A stretch of DNA of 64,000 nucleotides from Catonella morbi ATCC 51271 (GTDB lineage Bacteria; Bacillota; Clostridia; Lachnospirales; Lachnospiraceae), in contig NZ_KI535366.1 of assembly GCF_000160035.2 (NCBI RefSeq), forward strand, positions 350,412-414,411, read 5' to 3'. Of this stretch, positions 9,067-18,501 are shown piece by piece (the stretch's first letter is position 1; every line of letters begins with the position of its first letter). Both the position numbers and the translations under genes were made by a program. Under the pieces are notes generated by a model, which saw only the letters and a program-made list of their open reading frames with translations, made no database searches and was not told the DNA's origin.

Positions 9067-9489
9067 TTATTGTTTATTAGCATTCATATAATCTTCTAAA
9101 ATAAATACAGCCGCTACCTTATCAACTATCTTTTCACGCTCTTCCCGCTTTAGTCCGGCTTCTATCATTATCTCATGAGCACTTACCGTGGTAAGTCTCT
9201 CATCCCAGAGTATGACCTCTATTCCCGTCCTGCCGGTAAGCTTTTTAGCAAACTCTTCCGACAGTTCACACCTTTTACTGACAGAGCCATCCATATTCTT
9301 CGGGTAGCCCAATACTATTTTTTCTACTTTATATTCCTCTGTAAGCTCTGTTATCCTGGCTAAAGTCTGCCGGAGTTTATTTTCTTCTTTTCGCCTTATA
9401 ACTTCAAGTCCCTGCGCTGTTAAACCAAGTCCATCGGTAACTGCCACACCACAGGTCTTAGAGCCTAAGTCCAAACCCATTATCCTCAT
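9067..9489 (-). CDS. ruvX: YqgF/RuvX family Holliday junction resolvase-like nuclease
   Basis: A 140-residue RNase H-fold protein with [16 protein letters not shown] at the N terminus (first catalytic Asp), [11 protein letters not shown] in the middle and WDERLTT before the C-terminal [13 protein letters not shown]. The family is described as a putative Holliday junction resolvase and as a nuclease that trims pre-16S rRNA. The start codon overlaps the ireB stop (TAATG), indicating translational coupling. Confidence 0.93.
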   Translation of the reverse strand: MRIMGLDLGSKTCGVAVTDGLGLTAQGLEVIRRKEENKLRQTLARITELTEEYKVEKIVLGYPKNMDGSVSKRCELSEEFAKKLTGRTGIEVILWDERLTTVSAHEIMIEAGLKREEREKIVDKVAAVFILEDYMNANKQ

Positions 9490-9782
9490 TAACGCTTGCC
9501 CTTAAACATAGACTTCTTTGTCTGGGTAAATGACTCAATATAGTTCTCCATAAGCTCCTCTACAAGTTCATCTCTCTCAACCTTCATTATCATGCTTCTT
9601 GCGTTGTTGTGATTGGTAATATAGGTAGGATCTCCCGACATTATATAGCCTACAAGCTGATTTACAGGATTGTAGCCTTTTTCATTAAGAGCCTCATATA
9701 CTTTTTTCAGCACATCTCCTACCTCAATCTTAGGAGCAACAGCAACTTCTTTAAAATATTGTGTATTATTTATATCAGCCAA
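9489..9782 (-). CDS. ireB: IreB family regulatory phosphoprotein (DUF965)
   Basis: A 97-residue protein with the typical IreB core ([24 protein letters not shown] and a conserved NHNNAR). In enterococci IreB is a substrate of the PASTA kinase IreK and affects cephalosporin resistance. Here it is the first gene of a ten-gene minus-strand operon. The start is a TTG with GGAAGGAAGAG upstream; no in-frame ATG gives a full domain. Confidence 0.9.
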   Translation of the reverse strand: MADINNTQYFKEVAVAPKIEVGDVLKKVYEALNEKGYNPVNQLVGYIMSGDPTYITNHNNARSMIMKVERDELVEELMENYIESFTQTKKSMFKGKR

Positions 9783-9902
9783 TGTATTCTCTTCCTTCCG
9801 AATAAATTATTTCAAATCTGAGATTATAACTTCCATAATCAAACTAAGCTATATTTCTTACAATTTTAATATAAGTAATGAGATATTTCAAGATATAAGT
9901 TT

Positions 9903-10757
9903 CTAGCATTTTGGTTTTGGTTTATACATAATTTCATTAATTGTAGACACTGTGACAAAAGCATCCGGATCTGACTGCCTTAAATGTTGCATAAGCATGC
10001 CATATTCCCTCTTATTTACAACAGCCACTATTTCTTCCTGCTCAGTATTGTTATAAGCTCCTATTACCTTATATAAGGTAGCCCCACTATGCATGTTTTT
10101 TAAAATAAACTCCTTAATTTCATCACTTTTACGGGATAAAATGCATACCTTCTTTTTAATATTTGTACCAAAGAGGAAATAATCCAAAATAATCCCGTTA
10201 AGATATGTACCAAGCACACTTAATACAACTGTTTTAGTATCATAAGCAAAAATAGCCGAGAGTGAAACCAGCATTCCTGCAAAGGACATAGCCTTGCCCT
10301 TATCAATATGCAGGTATTTATTTAAAATCTTAACAATGATATCCAGCCCGCCTGAAGATGCATTATGATTGAACAGTAGGCTTAACCCTATACTTATTAT
10401 AAAAATATAGCAAATCATATCTAAGAGCGGATCATTGGTAAGCCCCTTATAGGAAGGAAAAAGTTTTTCAAAGATTCCTACAAAAACAGGCAAAATTATG
10501 GAAGTATATACAGTCTTTCCTCCGAATTCCTTACCTACAAAAATAAATCCTATAATCAAAAGTCCCACATTAAACATCAAACTGATAGTTGCCACACTAA
10601 ACGGCATAAATTTCTGTAAAACTACTGCAAGACCTGCAATACTGGCTATAGCCAGATTATTTGGCATCATAAAAAAGAATACGGCTATTGCCACTATGAA
10701 AGTAGCAAAGGTGATTACTGCCATATCCTGAATGTAACACCAACATTTACCCTTCAT
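9903..10757 (-). CDS. YitT family membrane protein with C-terminal DUF2179 domain
   Basis: A 284-residue protein with about five to six hydrophobic segments in the first 200 residues (for example VITFATFIVAIAVFFFMM and LLFNHNASSGGLDIIVKIL). A soluble C-terminal ACT-like DUF2179 domain follows (VCILSRKSDEIKEFILK to VTVSTINEIMYK). Members are widespread in Firmicutes and their transport function is not established. The ATG follows GGGGGAT. It stands alone, with about 120 nt to ireB and 150 nt to the next upstream gene, so it may have its own promoter. Confidence 0.88.
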   Translation of the reverse strand: MKGKCWCYIQDMAVITFATFIVAIAVFFFMMPNNLAIASIAGLAVVLQKFMPFSVATISLMFNVGLLIIGFIFVGKEFGGKTVYTSIILPVFVGIFEKLFPSYKGLTNDPLLDMICYIFIISIGLSLLFNHNASSGGLDIIVKILNKYLHIDKGKAMSFAGMLVSLSAIFAYDTKTVVLSVLGTYLNGIILDYFLFGTNIKKKVCILSRKSDEIKEFILKNMHSGATLYKVIGAYNNTEQEEIVAVVNKREYGMLMQHLRQSDPDAFVTVSTINEIMYKPKPKC

Positions 10758-10907
10758 CTTTATCCCCCAAATATATAAAGTTGTTAAATATTATAACACA
10801 TTTTATGACTGTTTTCTATAAAAGATTATCATTTAACACGGATTTTAGCTCGTTATCCTTAAATTCATCTCAAGTTATTCCCGAAACATCTTGTGAATAA
10901 TTATATT

Positions 10908-12200
10908 TTATTTTGAAAGCATCCCTGTATTGATTAGGCCTTTTTCAAATATTTTCTGCAAGCTCATCATTATACCGAACTTTGCATGGTTAAAGGTAAG
11001 TCCTCCCTGAAAATATGCGGCATAAGGCTCGCGCATAGGGCCATCGGCGGAAAGTTCGATTGAAGAGCCCTGTACGAAGGCTCCGGCGGCCATAATCACC
11101 TGATCATTATACCCCGGCATATCCCAAGGCTCAGGAGTTACAAAGCTGTCTACAGGAGCAGCCGCCTGTATGCCCTCACAAAAAGCCCTAAGCCTGTCAC
11201 CAGACTTTAGTGAAACCGCCTGAATAATATCGTATCTGTCTTCTTTGCTGTTTGGAAGCACATCAAAGCCTAAGCTCTCGTATACATTTGCCGCAAAAAT
11301 TGCTCCCTTAACAGCCCCTGCCGTAACTGTAGGCGCCATAAACAAGCCCTGGTAGAAGGATTGATTAAGCCCGAGAGTAGCCCCTATTTCCTTACCAAGT
11401 CCCGGACAGGACATACGATACGAAGCCATGTCTACATATTTTTCTTTACCTGCTATGTAACCGCCTATAGGAGCAAGTCCGCCGCCCGGATTCTTGATAA
11501 GCGAGCCTACCACCATATCAGCTCCTACATCGGAAGGCTCAAGTTCTTCTACAAATTCACCGTAGCAGTTATCCACCATACAGATTACTTCCGGCTTTAT
11601 CTTTTTAATAAAGCTTATAAGCTCTCCTATTTTTTCTACCGAAAATGTAGGGCGTACATCATAACCTTTGGAACGCTGAATAGTTACAAGTTTTGTTTTT
11701 TCATTTATGGCGGCTCTTATTCCGTCATAATCAAAGGAAAAATCAGGAAGTAAATCCACCTGTCTGTAAGTTACACCGTATTCAGCCAATGATCCGTCTG
11801 TGGGCGTTATTCCTATTACCCCGTCCAAGGTATCATAAGGCTTGCCAACAGGCGAAAGTATCTCATCTCCCGGTCTTAAATTCCCGAAAAGGGCTACAGT
11901 AAGGGCATGGGTTCCGCATAGTATGGCAGGTCTTACAAGGGCGGCTTCAGTATGAAATATATCCGCATAAACCGCTTCAAGAGTTTCCCTACCCAAATCA
12001 TTATATCCATAGCCGCTGCTGGCCGCAAAATGAATATCGGAAACCTTATTTTTCTGCATAGCCTTAAGCACTTTTAATTGATTGATTTCAGCTGTTTCAT
12101 CTACCTTTTTAAATCTATCGGTGAGTTCCGTACAGATTTTTTCACAATAATCAAAAACCTCCTCACTTATTCCCATTTCTAAATACTGTTCTTTTAACAT
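10908..12200 (-). CDS. Methionine gamma-lyase family protein ('aluminum resistance' type, PLP-dependent)
   Basis: The 430-residue fold-type I PLP enzyme matches the Met_gamma_lyase/aluminum-resistance family (Bacillus YnbB-like). Visible features are HFAASSGYGYNDLGRETLEAVYAD near the N terminus, the substrate and cofactor loop VDNCYGEF, and VVGSLIKNPGGGLAPIGGYIAG, which holds the likely Schiff-base lysine. The true substrate is not known for most members. The ATG follows GAGGAAG, and its 5' end lies 13 nt after the mtaB stop, so the two form an operon. Confidence 0.88.
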   Translation of the reverse strand: MLKEQYLEMGISEEVFDYCEKICTELTDRFKKVDETAEINQLKVLKAMQKNKVSDIHFAASSGYGYNDLGRETLEAVYADIFHTEAALVRPAILCGTHALTVALFGNLRPGDEILSPVGKPYDTLDGVIGITPTDGSLAEYGVTYRQVDLLPDFSFDYDGIRAAINEKTKLVTIQRSKGYDVRPTFSVEKIGELISFIKKIKPEVICMVDNCYGEFVEELEPSDVGADMVVGSLIKNPGGGLAPIGGYIAGKEKYVDMASYRMSCPGLGKEIGATLGLNQSFYQGLFMAPTVTAGAVKGAIFAANVYESLGFDVLPNSKEDRYDIIQAVSLKSGDRLRAFCEGIQAAAPVDSFVTPEPWDMPGYNDQVIMAAGAFVQGSSIELSADGPMREPYAAYFQGGLTFNHAKFGIMMSLQKIFEKGLINTGMLSK

Positions 12201-12213
12201 GACTTCCTCTTTT

Positions 12214-13590
12214 CTATATTTCTCTTGCTATCATCATACCTTTGAGCGCACCATCCGAAGTATCCGAAAGCATCATCCCCTTAACATTAAGGAACTCTTT
12301 ATCTGCATTTTCACGTCCCGAAAGAATCATCTTAGGAACGGCAACTTCAATATATCTTGCGCTGTGAGCCATAACATAATCTTCTCTTCCCTTGATTTCT
12401 TCTTCAAGTAAAACTTGTTCCATATCTCCGTTAAAGCTTTCAAGGTATTTTTCTGATACTTCTTCACACACCTTAATCAGTATATTTTCTCTCTCTTTCT
12501 TTATTTCAGGTGCAATCTGCTCATTCATCTTAGCAGCATAAGTACCGTCTCTTTTAGAATAAGGAAATACATGTACCTTTAAGAAACCCACTTCCTTTAC
12601 AAAAGCTACTGTTTCTTCAAATTCTTCGTCAGTTTCTCCCGGAAATCCGACTATAATATCGGTTGTAATTCCCGGTCTGTCATAATATTTTTTAAGTAAT
12701 TTTACCGAATTCAGATATTCCTCTGCACCATAATGCCTGTTCATGCGCTTAAGTACAGTGGTAGACCCGCTTTGAAGTGAAAGGTGAAAATGAGGACAAA
12801 CTTTTTTTAGCTTAACCAGTCCTTCAAGAAATTCTTCCGTAATAAGCCTAGGTTCTACAGAGCCCAAACGTATCCTAAAGTCACCTTCTACTTTATTTAA
12901 TTCAGTAAGCAGTTCCAACATCCTGCTCTCACCGTCTATATCCCTGCCATAAGAACCTATGTGAATACCGGTAAGCACCATTTCCCTAAAACCGGCCTTC
13001 ACGAGTCTGTCAGTTTCTTCGACTATGCCCTCCATATCCCTGCTTCTTATCCGTCCTCTTACAAAAGGAATAATGCAGTAGGTACAGAACTGGTCGCAGC
13101 CGTCCTGAATTTTAATATTGGCGCGATTTTTTCCTCCGCCGGCATTTACTTCACCGCTATCGTAAGCCCAATCCTTATTTTCTTCTCCCGATTTAATTAC
13201 ATTATGCTTAAAATCTCTTGTTTTATTACTTCTTATATATTCTTCAACAAGACTTAATACAGAGGATTTTCCCCTTGTACCGACAAGTATATCCACTAAA
13301 TCATCATCCTCAAGCTTTGACTGAGGTGCCTGCACATAACAGCCAACCGCCACCACTACTGCCTCAGGATTAAGTTTCTTAGCTCTGTGTAACATCTGTC
13401 TGGATTTTCTGTCAGCTATATTAGTAACAGTACAGGTATTTACTATATAAATATCAGCAACTTCATTGAATTGTTTAATTTCATAGCCATTATTCTTAAA
13501 CATTTCTTTAATTGACTCGGTTTCATAGGCATTTACCTTACAACCCAGAGTCAAAAAGGCCACTGAATTATAATTATTGTTGATTTTCAC
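12214..13590 (-). CDS. mtaB: tRNA t6A37 methylthiotransferase MtaB
   Basis: A 458-residue radical-SAM methylthiotransferase. It has the N-terminal UPF0004 domain (FLTLGCKVNAYETE, with further cysteines in NTCTVTN and GCYVQ), the radical-SAM motif CDQFCTYC, and a C-terminal TRAM-like domain. FLTLGCKVN and the overall length place it with MtaB, which converts t6A37 to ms2t6A37, rather than with MiaB or RimO. RimO is a separate gene at 58206. The start is a GTG with AAGG about 13 nt upstream, a weak site. Confidence 0.92.
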   Translation of the reverse strand: MKINNNYNSVAFLTLGCKVNAYETESIKEMFKNNGYEIKQFNEVADIYIVNTCTVTNIADRKSRQMLHRAKKLNPEAVVVAVGCYVQAPQSKLEDDDLVDILVGTRGKSSVLSLVEEYIRSNKTRDFKHNVIKSGEENKDWAYDSGEVNAGGGKNRANIKIQDGCDQFCTYCIIPFVRGRIRSRDMEGIVEETDRLVKAGFREMVLTGIHIGSYGRDIDGESRMLELLTELNKVEGDFRIRLGSVEPRLITEEFLEGLVKLKKVCPHFHLSLQSGSTTVLKRMNRHYGAEEYLNSVKLLKKYYDRPGITTDIIVGFPGETDEEFEETVAFVKEVGFLKVHVFPYSKRDGTYAAKMNEQIAPEIKKERENILIKVCEEVSEKYLESFNGDMEQVLLEEEIKGREDYVMAHSARYIEVAVPKMILSGRENADKEFLNVKGMMLSDTSDGALKGMMIAREI

Positions 13591-13624
13591 AGTTTTTAGT
13601 TTTCCTTTTTATTTAATATGTATA

Positions 13625-13653
13625 TTGACTTTTTGTCCTCTAAACCTTATCAT
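13625..13653 (+). promoter_or_regulatory. Sigma-A-type promoter of the HPr-like gene
   Basis: TTGACT at 13625-13630, a 17-nt spacer and TATCAT at 13648-13653 lie 45 nt before the start codon. Confidence 0.75.
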
Positions 13654-13698
13654 TTAGTTGTATATAGCAATAAATCTCAATAAGGAGGAGGATTAAAA

Positions 13699-13932
13699 AT
13701 GAAGTCAGTTAAGATTTCTTTGAATTCTATCGACAAGGTAAAGGCATTTGTAAATGAGGTAACAAAGTTTGATTCAGATTTTGACCTTGTTTCAGGAAGA
13801 TATGTAATTGATGCTAAGTCAATTATGGGTATTTTCAGTCTTGACCTCTCAAAGCCAATTGACCTTAATATCCACAATGACGCTCAGGCTGATAACATCG
13901 TTAATGCACTTAAGCCTTTTATAGTAGAATAA
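13699..13932 (+). CDS. HPr-like protein lacking the active-site histidine
   Basis: This 77-residue protein aligns with HPr along its length: a beta strand at the start, AKSIMGIFSLDLSKPIDL with the regulatory serine at residue 41 (Ser46 of HPr), and a final helix. Where HPr has the GIHARPA loop, this protein reads NSIDKVKAF, so Asp12 stands in place of His15. It cannot pass phosphate in the PTS but could be modified on the serine, like Crh of Bacillus, which has Gln at this place. It is monocistronic, with a consensus promoter, a strong AAGGAGGAGG site and its own terminator, implying robust expression. Confidence 0.88.
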   Translation: MKSVKISLNSIDKVKAFVNEVTKFDSDFDLVSGRYVIDAKSIMGIFSLDLSKPIDLNIHNDAQADNIVNALKPFIVE

Positions 13933-13947
13933 TCTGCTATTCGCATT

Positions 13948-13985
13948 GCCGCCTCTCCGTAAAAGAGAAGCGGCTTTCTTTTTTA
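13948..13985 (+). terminator. Terminator of the HPr-like gene
   Basis: GCCGC-CTCTC pairs with GAGA-AGCGGC (one-base bulge), followed by TTTCTTTTTT. It lies 16 nt after the stop, and it also faces the convergent thiI operon. Confidence 0.85.
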
Positions 13986-14007
13986 ATAGGAAATTTCTTT
14001 ATACCCT

Positions 14008-15213
14008 CTATTCAACTTCCATAGGTTCGCAGTTTATAACTTCAATACTTTCCATTGTCTTTTTATATAACTCATCAATCACATCATCAAGTTTTCTTTC
14101 GTCCTTTTCAATCTTTGAAAGTAACGGTTTGGTTACAGGATGCTCTGCTACAAATATAGTACAGCAGTCCTCGAAAGGAAGGATGGATGTTTCAAATGTA
14201 CCTATTCTCTGTGAAATATTGATAATATCCTGTTTGTCAAAGCAGATAACGGGACGGTATACAGGGAGCTCACAAACTGCATTTGTGGTAAGAAGACTTT
14301 GCATAGTCTGGCTTGCTACCTGTCCTATACTCTCTCCTGTTACAAGACCGAAGCACTCGTCTTTTTTAGCCAAATCTTCAGCTATTTTCATCATATATCT
14401 TCGCATTATTATAGTAAGCTCGTCATGCGGGCATTTTTCATAGATTGCAAGCTGGATATCAGTAAAATTAACCACATAAAGCTTGATATTTCCTGCATAT
14501 CTGGCTGTAAGCCTTGCAAGGTCTACCACCTTTTGTTTTGCTCTCTCACTTGTATAAGGAGGTGCATGGAAATAAACAGCCTCTACCTTAACTCCGCGCC
14601 TGGCCATCATATAAGCCGCAACAGGACTGTCTATACCCCCTGAAAGCAGACACATAGCCTTACCTGCCGTACCTATAGGCATACCGCCTTCGCCCTTGAT
14701 AGTTTCGGAGTAAATATATGCCTTATCCCTAAATTCGATTGTTATAAATTTGTCAGGGTTTTTCACATCTACAGTAAGTCTGTCACCATATTTCTCAAGG
14801 ATAAGTCCGCCTATTTCTGCCGAAATCTCAGGAGAAGTCTTAGGCATTTTCTTATCGCTTCGCTTTGCCATTACCTTAAAAGTAAAGCTCTCTGTAGGAT
14901 AACATTCTCCTATATAATTCACCGCTTCTTCATAGGCTTTATCCAAATCGGTTGTTTCCGCTATATACACAGGGCAGATGTGAAGTATACCCATTACCCT
15001 TTTAAGGGCATCAAGAGCACCATCGTAGTCAATATCACTCTTACCTGCCTCTACAAAAACTCTTCCGGGCTGCTTATATACCTTATAATTTCCCTCTATC
15101 TTCTTAAGGGAGTTGGCTATCTGACCAACAAGGGCATCTTCAAAGAGATAACGGTTTTTACCCTTTACACCTATTTCTGCATATTTTATTAAAAAAGCTC
15201 TATATTCAAACAT
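14008..15213 (-). CDS. thiI: tRNA 4-thiouridylase ThiI
   Basis: The 401-residue protein has an N-terminal ferredoxin-like and THUMP region (AEIGVKGKNRYLFE...), then the PP-loop adenylation motif LLSGGIDSPVAAYMM, and ends without the rhodanese domain seen in enterobacterial ThiI. It adenylates U8 of tRNA for sulfur insertion to s4U and may feed thiamine thiazole synthesis. The start overlaps the stop of the cysteine desulfurase gene (TAATG), fitting the Firmicute pattern in which a dedicated NifS-like desulfurase supplies sulfur to rhodanese-less ThiI. Confidence 0.95.
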   Translation of the reverse strand: MFEYRAFLIKYAEIGVKGKNRYLFEDALVGQIANSLKKIEGNYKVYKQPGRVFVEAGKSDIDYDGALDALKRVMGILHICPVYIAETTDLDKAYEEAVNYIGECYPTESFTFKVMAKRSDKKMPKTSPEISAEIGGLILEKYGDRLTVDVKNPDKFITIEFRDKAYIYSETIKGEGGMPIGTAGKAMCLLSGGIDSPVAAYMMARRGVKVEAVYFHAPPYTSERAKQKVVDLARLTARYAGNIKLYVVNFTDIQLAIYEKCPHDELTIIMRRYMMKIAEDLAKKDECFGLVTGESIGQVASQTMQSLLTTNAVCELPVYRPVICFDKQDIINISQRIGTFETSILPFEDCCTIFVAEHPVTKPLLSKIEKDERKLDDVIDELYKKTMESIEVINCEPMEVE

Positions 15214-16394
15214 TATTTTCTCCTATATTTTGAAAGTTCAGGTACCAATTCTTTAAGCATATCTACAGTATAATCTATCATTTCCGGCTCAGTAAAGACT
15301 CCAAAACTAAATCTGAGAGTTGAATCAAGTAAGGCTTCATCAAGCCCTATTCCCTTAAGAGTTCCGCTAAAATCCGGGTGATGGGATGAGCAGGCTGAGC
15401 CTGAGGATACATAAATTCCTTTTTCTTCCAAAGCATGTAAAAGTACCTCAGCCTTCACTCCGTTAAAGCTTACACTGACTATCTGTGGAGCGGTTTTTCT
15501 GATATTTTCTGTGAGGTTTCCTGCAGTATCTACTCCGTTTATGGTGCAGTCCGGAAAATTCTCAAGTAAAGCCTTTACAAACTTTTCTTTTATACTGTAA
15601 AGTTTATCTGTTTTTTCTTTATGGTCAGTATATATACTTTCAGCCGCTGCTCCGATAGCCGCAATTCCCGGCACATTTAAGGTACCTGAACGCAGGTTTC
15701 TCTGTTGACCTCCGCCATGTATGTACGGAGTAATACGTACTCCGTCTCTCACATAAAGAAATCCTATTCCCTTAGGAGCATGGAACTTATGTCCGCTTAC
15801 AGAAATAAAATCCGCACCGAGTTTTTTTGTATTTATTTCAAATTTACCATAGCCCTGAATAGCATCTATATGAATTAAAATATCCGGATTCTTTTCACGT
15901 GCAAGCTTAATAATATGTTCCGCATCTGCTAAAGCCCCTATTTCATTATTAACAAGCATAAACGAAAGCATTATGGTTTCTTTATCTATGGCATTAACCA
16001 AATCTTCATCTATTATATGTCCAAGCTTATCCACAGGCAGATAGATTATATCATAGCCTTCTTTGGCAAGCACTTCCATCGACTGATACACAGAAGCATG
16101 CTCAAAACAGGTGGTCACTATCTTGTTACCGTAGCGTTTTCTGGTAGCAGCTCCCATAATAATAGCCTGATTATTTGATTCCGTACCACAGGAAGTAAAG
16201 ATAATCTCACTTTTTTTAGCTTTAAGAGTTTTTGCTATCTTCTCTCTGGCTTCTTCTACAAAACGTTCAGCCTCAAATCCCTTTATATGCTTGGATGAAG
16301 GATTGGCATAGGCTACCTTCATAGTTTCATTCATTATATCAATTACACTGTCAAGCGGTCTTGTAGTAGCCGCATTGTCTAAATAACACTCCAT
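15213..16394 (-). CDS. Cysteine desulfurase, ThiI partner (NifS/NifZ-like)
   Basis: A 393-residue PLP-dependent class V aminotransferase-fold desulfurase. Key pieces are CYLDNAATTRP at the N terminus, THE-equivalent FEHASV, HIDAIQGYGK, and the PLP lysine in SVSGHKFHAPKG. The catalytic cysteine is in GSACSSH of the mobile loop. It releases cysteine sulfur as a persulfide. Direct coupling to thiI points to tRNA s4U formation rather than general Fe-S assembly; no iscU or suf gene lies nearby. Confidence 0.93.
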   Translation of the reverse strand: MECYLDNAATTRPLDSVIDIMNETMKVAYANPSSKHIKGFEAERFVEEAREKIAKTLKAKKSEIIFTSCGTESNNQAIIMGAATRKRYGNKIVTTCFEHASVYQSMEVLAKEGYDIIYLPVDKLGHIIDEDLVNAIDKETIMLSFMLVNNEIGALADAEHIIKLAREKNPDILIHIDAIQGYGKFEINTKKLGADFISVSGHKFHAPKGIGFLYVRDGVRITPYIHGGGQQRNLRSGTLNVPGIAAIGAAAESIYTDHKEKTDKLYSIKEKFVKALLENFPDCTINGVDTAGNLTENIRKTAPQIVSVSFNGVKAEVLLHALEEKGIYVSSGSACSSHHPDFSGTLKGIGLDEALLDSTLRFSFGVFTEPEMIDYTVDMLKELVPELSKYRRK

Positions 16395-16409
16395 TTTATA
16401 TCTTCTCTC

Positions 16410-17150
16410 CTATACATCTATCTCAAAAGCAATTACTGAAACCAAGGCAAGCCCTGCCGTTTCAGTCCTAAGTATCCTGTTTCCGAGGCTGATTGGCTTT
16501 GCTCCCGCGTTTATTGCAAGTTCAAGCTCATCCTCTGATATTCCTCCCTCAGGTCCGATGAAAATGCCTATACTTTTTTTATTCTTAACTTCTTTAATAA
16601 GTTCACGAGCCTTATCCATACCTTTTTCATTTTCATACGGAATCAGGTTATATTCAAGACCTTCCGCCCGCTTAACAGCCTCATTAAAGGTAATAAAATC
16701 AGATACTTCAGGCACTACAGCCCTTCCCGACTGCTTGGCTGCAGTAAGGGATATGGTGCGCCATCTTTCAAGCTTTTTCTGCTCTTTTTTATTATCTTCA
16801 AACTTAACTATAGTCCTCTTCATCATTACGGGTACAATCTCAGACACTCCAAGCTCTACCGCCTTTTGGATAATAAGCTCCATCTTGTCTTTCTTTGGGA
16901 GCCCCTGAAAAAGCACAATTTTAGCAGGAAGCTCGGACTTACCGCCTTCACAGTCTATAATTCTACACACTATTCTATCAGGTAAAAATTCACTGATTGT
17001 GGCAGTATAAAGCAGCCCATCTCCTGCGGATAATTTTATCTCGTCACTTTCCTTCATTCTGAGCACATTTTTAATATGGTTTACATCACTTCCGGTAACA
17101 TAGGCATTTTCACCGTCTATATTGCCGCTGTCTATAAAAAAATTTGACAT
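16410..17150 (-). CDS. rsmE: 16S rRNA m3U1498 methyltransferase RsmE
   Basis: The 246-residue SPOUT methyltransferase has the N-terminal PUA-like part (VNHIKNVLRMKESDEI) and the knot region with IGIFIGPEGGISEDELELA and SLGNRILRTETAGLALVSVI, both typical of RsmE. It starts 1 nt after the prmA stop, with AGGAAATAAG as ribosome binding site inside the end of prmA. Confidence 0.95.
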   Translation of the reverse strand: MSNFFIDSGNIDGENAYVTGSDVNHIKNVLRMKESDEIKLSAGDGLLYTATISEFLPDRIVCRIIDCEGGKSELPAKIVLFQGLPKKDKMELIIQKAVELGVSEIVPVMMKRTIVKFEDNKKEQKKLERWRTISLTAAKQSGRAVVPEVSDFITFNEAVKRAEGLEYNLIPYENEKGMDKARELIKEVKNKKSIGIFIGPEGGISEDELELAINAGAKPISLGNRILRTETAGLALVSVIAFEIDV

Positions 17151-17151
17151 C

Positions 17152-18168
17152 TTATTTCCTCGCTACAAGACAAACCCAGTCACCATCTACAGTATTAGAC
17201 ATCAACTCAAGTCCGGAGCTTGTTATTGCTTCAATCACTGTATCCGCAAGCTCTTTTACTATACCTGAACAGACGTAATATCCACCCTCTTTAAGTGCAG
17301 GTACTATAACAGGTGTAAGCGGCACTAAAACCGGTGCAAGTATATTGGCAACAACTATGTCATACTGCTTTTTGTAAAGTTCTTCACAAAGATCTTTATC
17401 TTCAAGCAGATTGCCTACTTCAAGCTTTGCTATATCATCTGTAATATCATTTATTAAAAGATTTTCTTTAGCAGACTTTACAGCCACCGGATCAATATCC
17501 ATAGCATAAGCATATTTTGCACCTAACTTAAGCGCAGCTATTGTAAGTATGGCACTTCCACAGCCGACATCCAGAATTTCAGAGCCTTCTCTCACATATT
17601 TTTGAAGTTCTTCCACGCAAAGCCTTGTAGTTTCGTGTGTTCCTGTGCCAAATGCTACGCCCGGATCTATCTTGATTACTATATCACTTTCTGATATATT
17701 CTCAGGTTCCTCCCAGGTAGGCGTTATAACTATATTTTTACCTATTTTAAATGTATGAAAATAGTCCTTCCATTTATCAGCCCAGTCTACATTATCTGTT
17801 TCGGAGATATAGATTGCTCCGCTTCCGATATCTGCAAAGTTAGATACCTCTTCAAGTCCTTCTCTGATCTTTTCTATCAGTTCATCCGAATAAAAGGTTG
17901 CGACATTTTCGATACCTGTTCCACTGTTGTAGAATGCAGATGAATCCTCATCAGGTGCCCCGTCACTGATATAAAAAACAAGCTCCGCTTTTCCGTCATC
18001 AGGGAGGCTTTCAGGAAGAATATCCACATACATCTGCTTTTTTTCTGCTTCTGTAAGCGGAACCTTATCTATGACCTCCACCCCATATATGCCAAGTTCT
18101 CCCAGCATATCTATAATCAGGTCGGTTGCTTCAGTTGTAGTTTCCAAAGTGTATTTAAGCCATTTCAT
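17152..18168 (-). CDS. prmA: Ribosomal protein L11 methyltransferase PrmA
   Basis: The 338-residue enzyme has an N-terminal L11-binding domain (MKWLKYTLETTTEATDLI) and a C-terminal class I methyltransferase domain with ILDVGCGSAILTIAALKLGA and the catalytic-site VANILAPVLVPL. It trimethylates L11. I take the ATG at 18168, which has GGGAGG 9 nt upstream, rather than the upstream ATG at 18204. It leads the prmA-rsmE-nifS-thiI operon. Confidence 0.94.
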   Translation of the reverse strand: MKWLKYTLETTTEATDLIIDMLGELGIYGVEVIDKVPLTEAEKKQMYVDILPESLPDDGKAELVFYISDGAPDEDSSAFYNSGTGIENVATFYSDELIEKIREGLEEVSNFADIGSGAIYISETDNVDWADKWKDYFHTFKIGKNIVITPTWEEPENISESDIVIKIDPGVAFGTGTHETTRLCVEELQKYVREGSEILDVGCGSAILTIAALKLGAKYAYAMDIDPVAVKSAKENLLINDITDDIAKLEVGNLLEDKDLCEELYKKQYDIVVANILAPVLVPLTPVIVPALKEGGYYVCSGIVKELADTVIEAITSSGLELMSNTVDGDWVCLVARK

Positions 18169-18302
18169 ATGTTTTTCCTCCCATTTATCAAATCCATTTG
18201 CCATTTATATAATGCATAATTTCTATCTAATCAATACCATCACTACTAAACCAATTAAGTTTAACATAAATCAAACATTTTTGCAAAATTTCAGGATATT
18301 TT

Positions 18303-18331
18303 ATCTTATAATCCGAGTGTTTTTTTGTCAA
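18303..18331 (-). promoter_or_regulatory. Promoter of the prmA operon
   Basis: On the minus strand TTGACA (18331-18326), a 17-nt spacer and TAAGAT (18308-18303) form a near-consensus sigma-A promoter about 135 nt before the prmA start. Confidence 0.75.
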
Positions 18332-18390
18332 TAACAGTTCTTTTAAAAACCGGTTTAACCTGTTATAACTTAACCTGTCTTATTAGTTAA

Positions 18391-18446
18391 AAATTGAGAC
18401 TATCTTCTAAACAAAATTATATTTGTTAAGGTGACAGTCTCAATTA
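18391..18446 (-). terminator. Terminator of the tetR-ECF-ABC cluster
   Basis: The 10-bp arms AATTGAGACT (18392-18401) and AGTCTCAATT (18436-18445) enclose a smaller AACAAA/TTTGTT pairing. It lies about 55 nt past the last ABC gene. The U-tract on the minus strand is short. Confidence 0.6.
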
Positions 18447-18501
18447 TAAATCAATTAAATATTTAACTCCCTATGTAATGCTGCCTACTATATATGTATT
18501 T

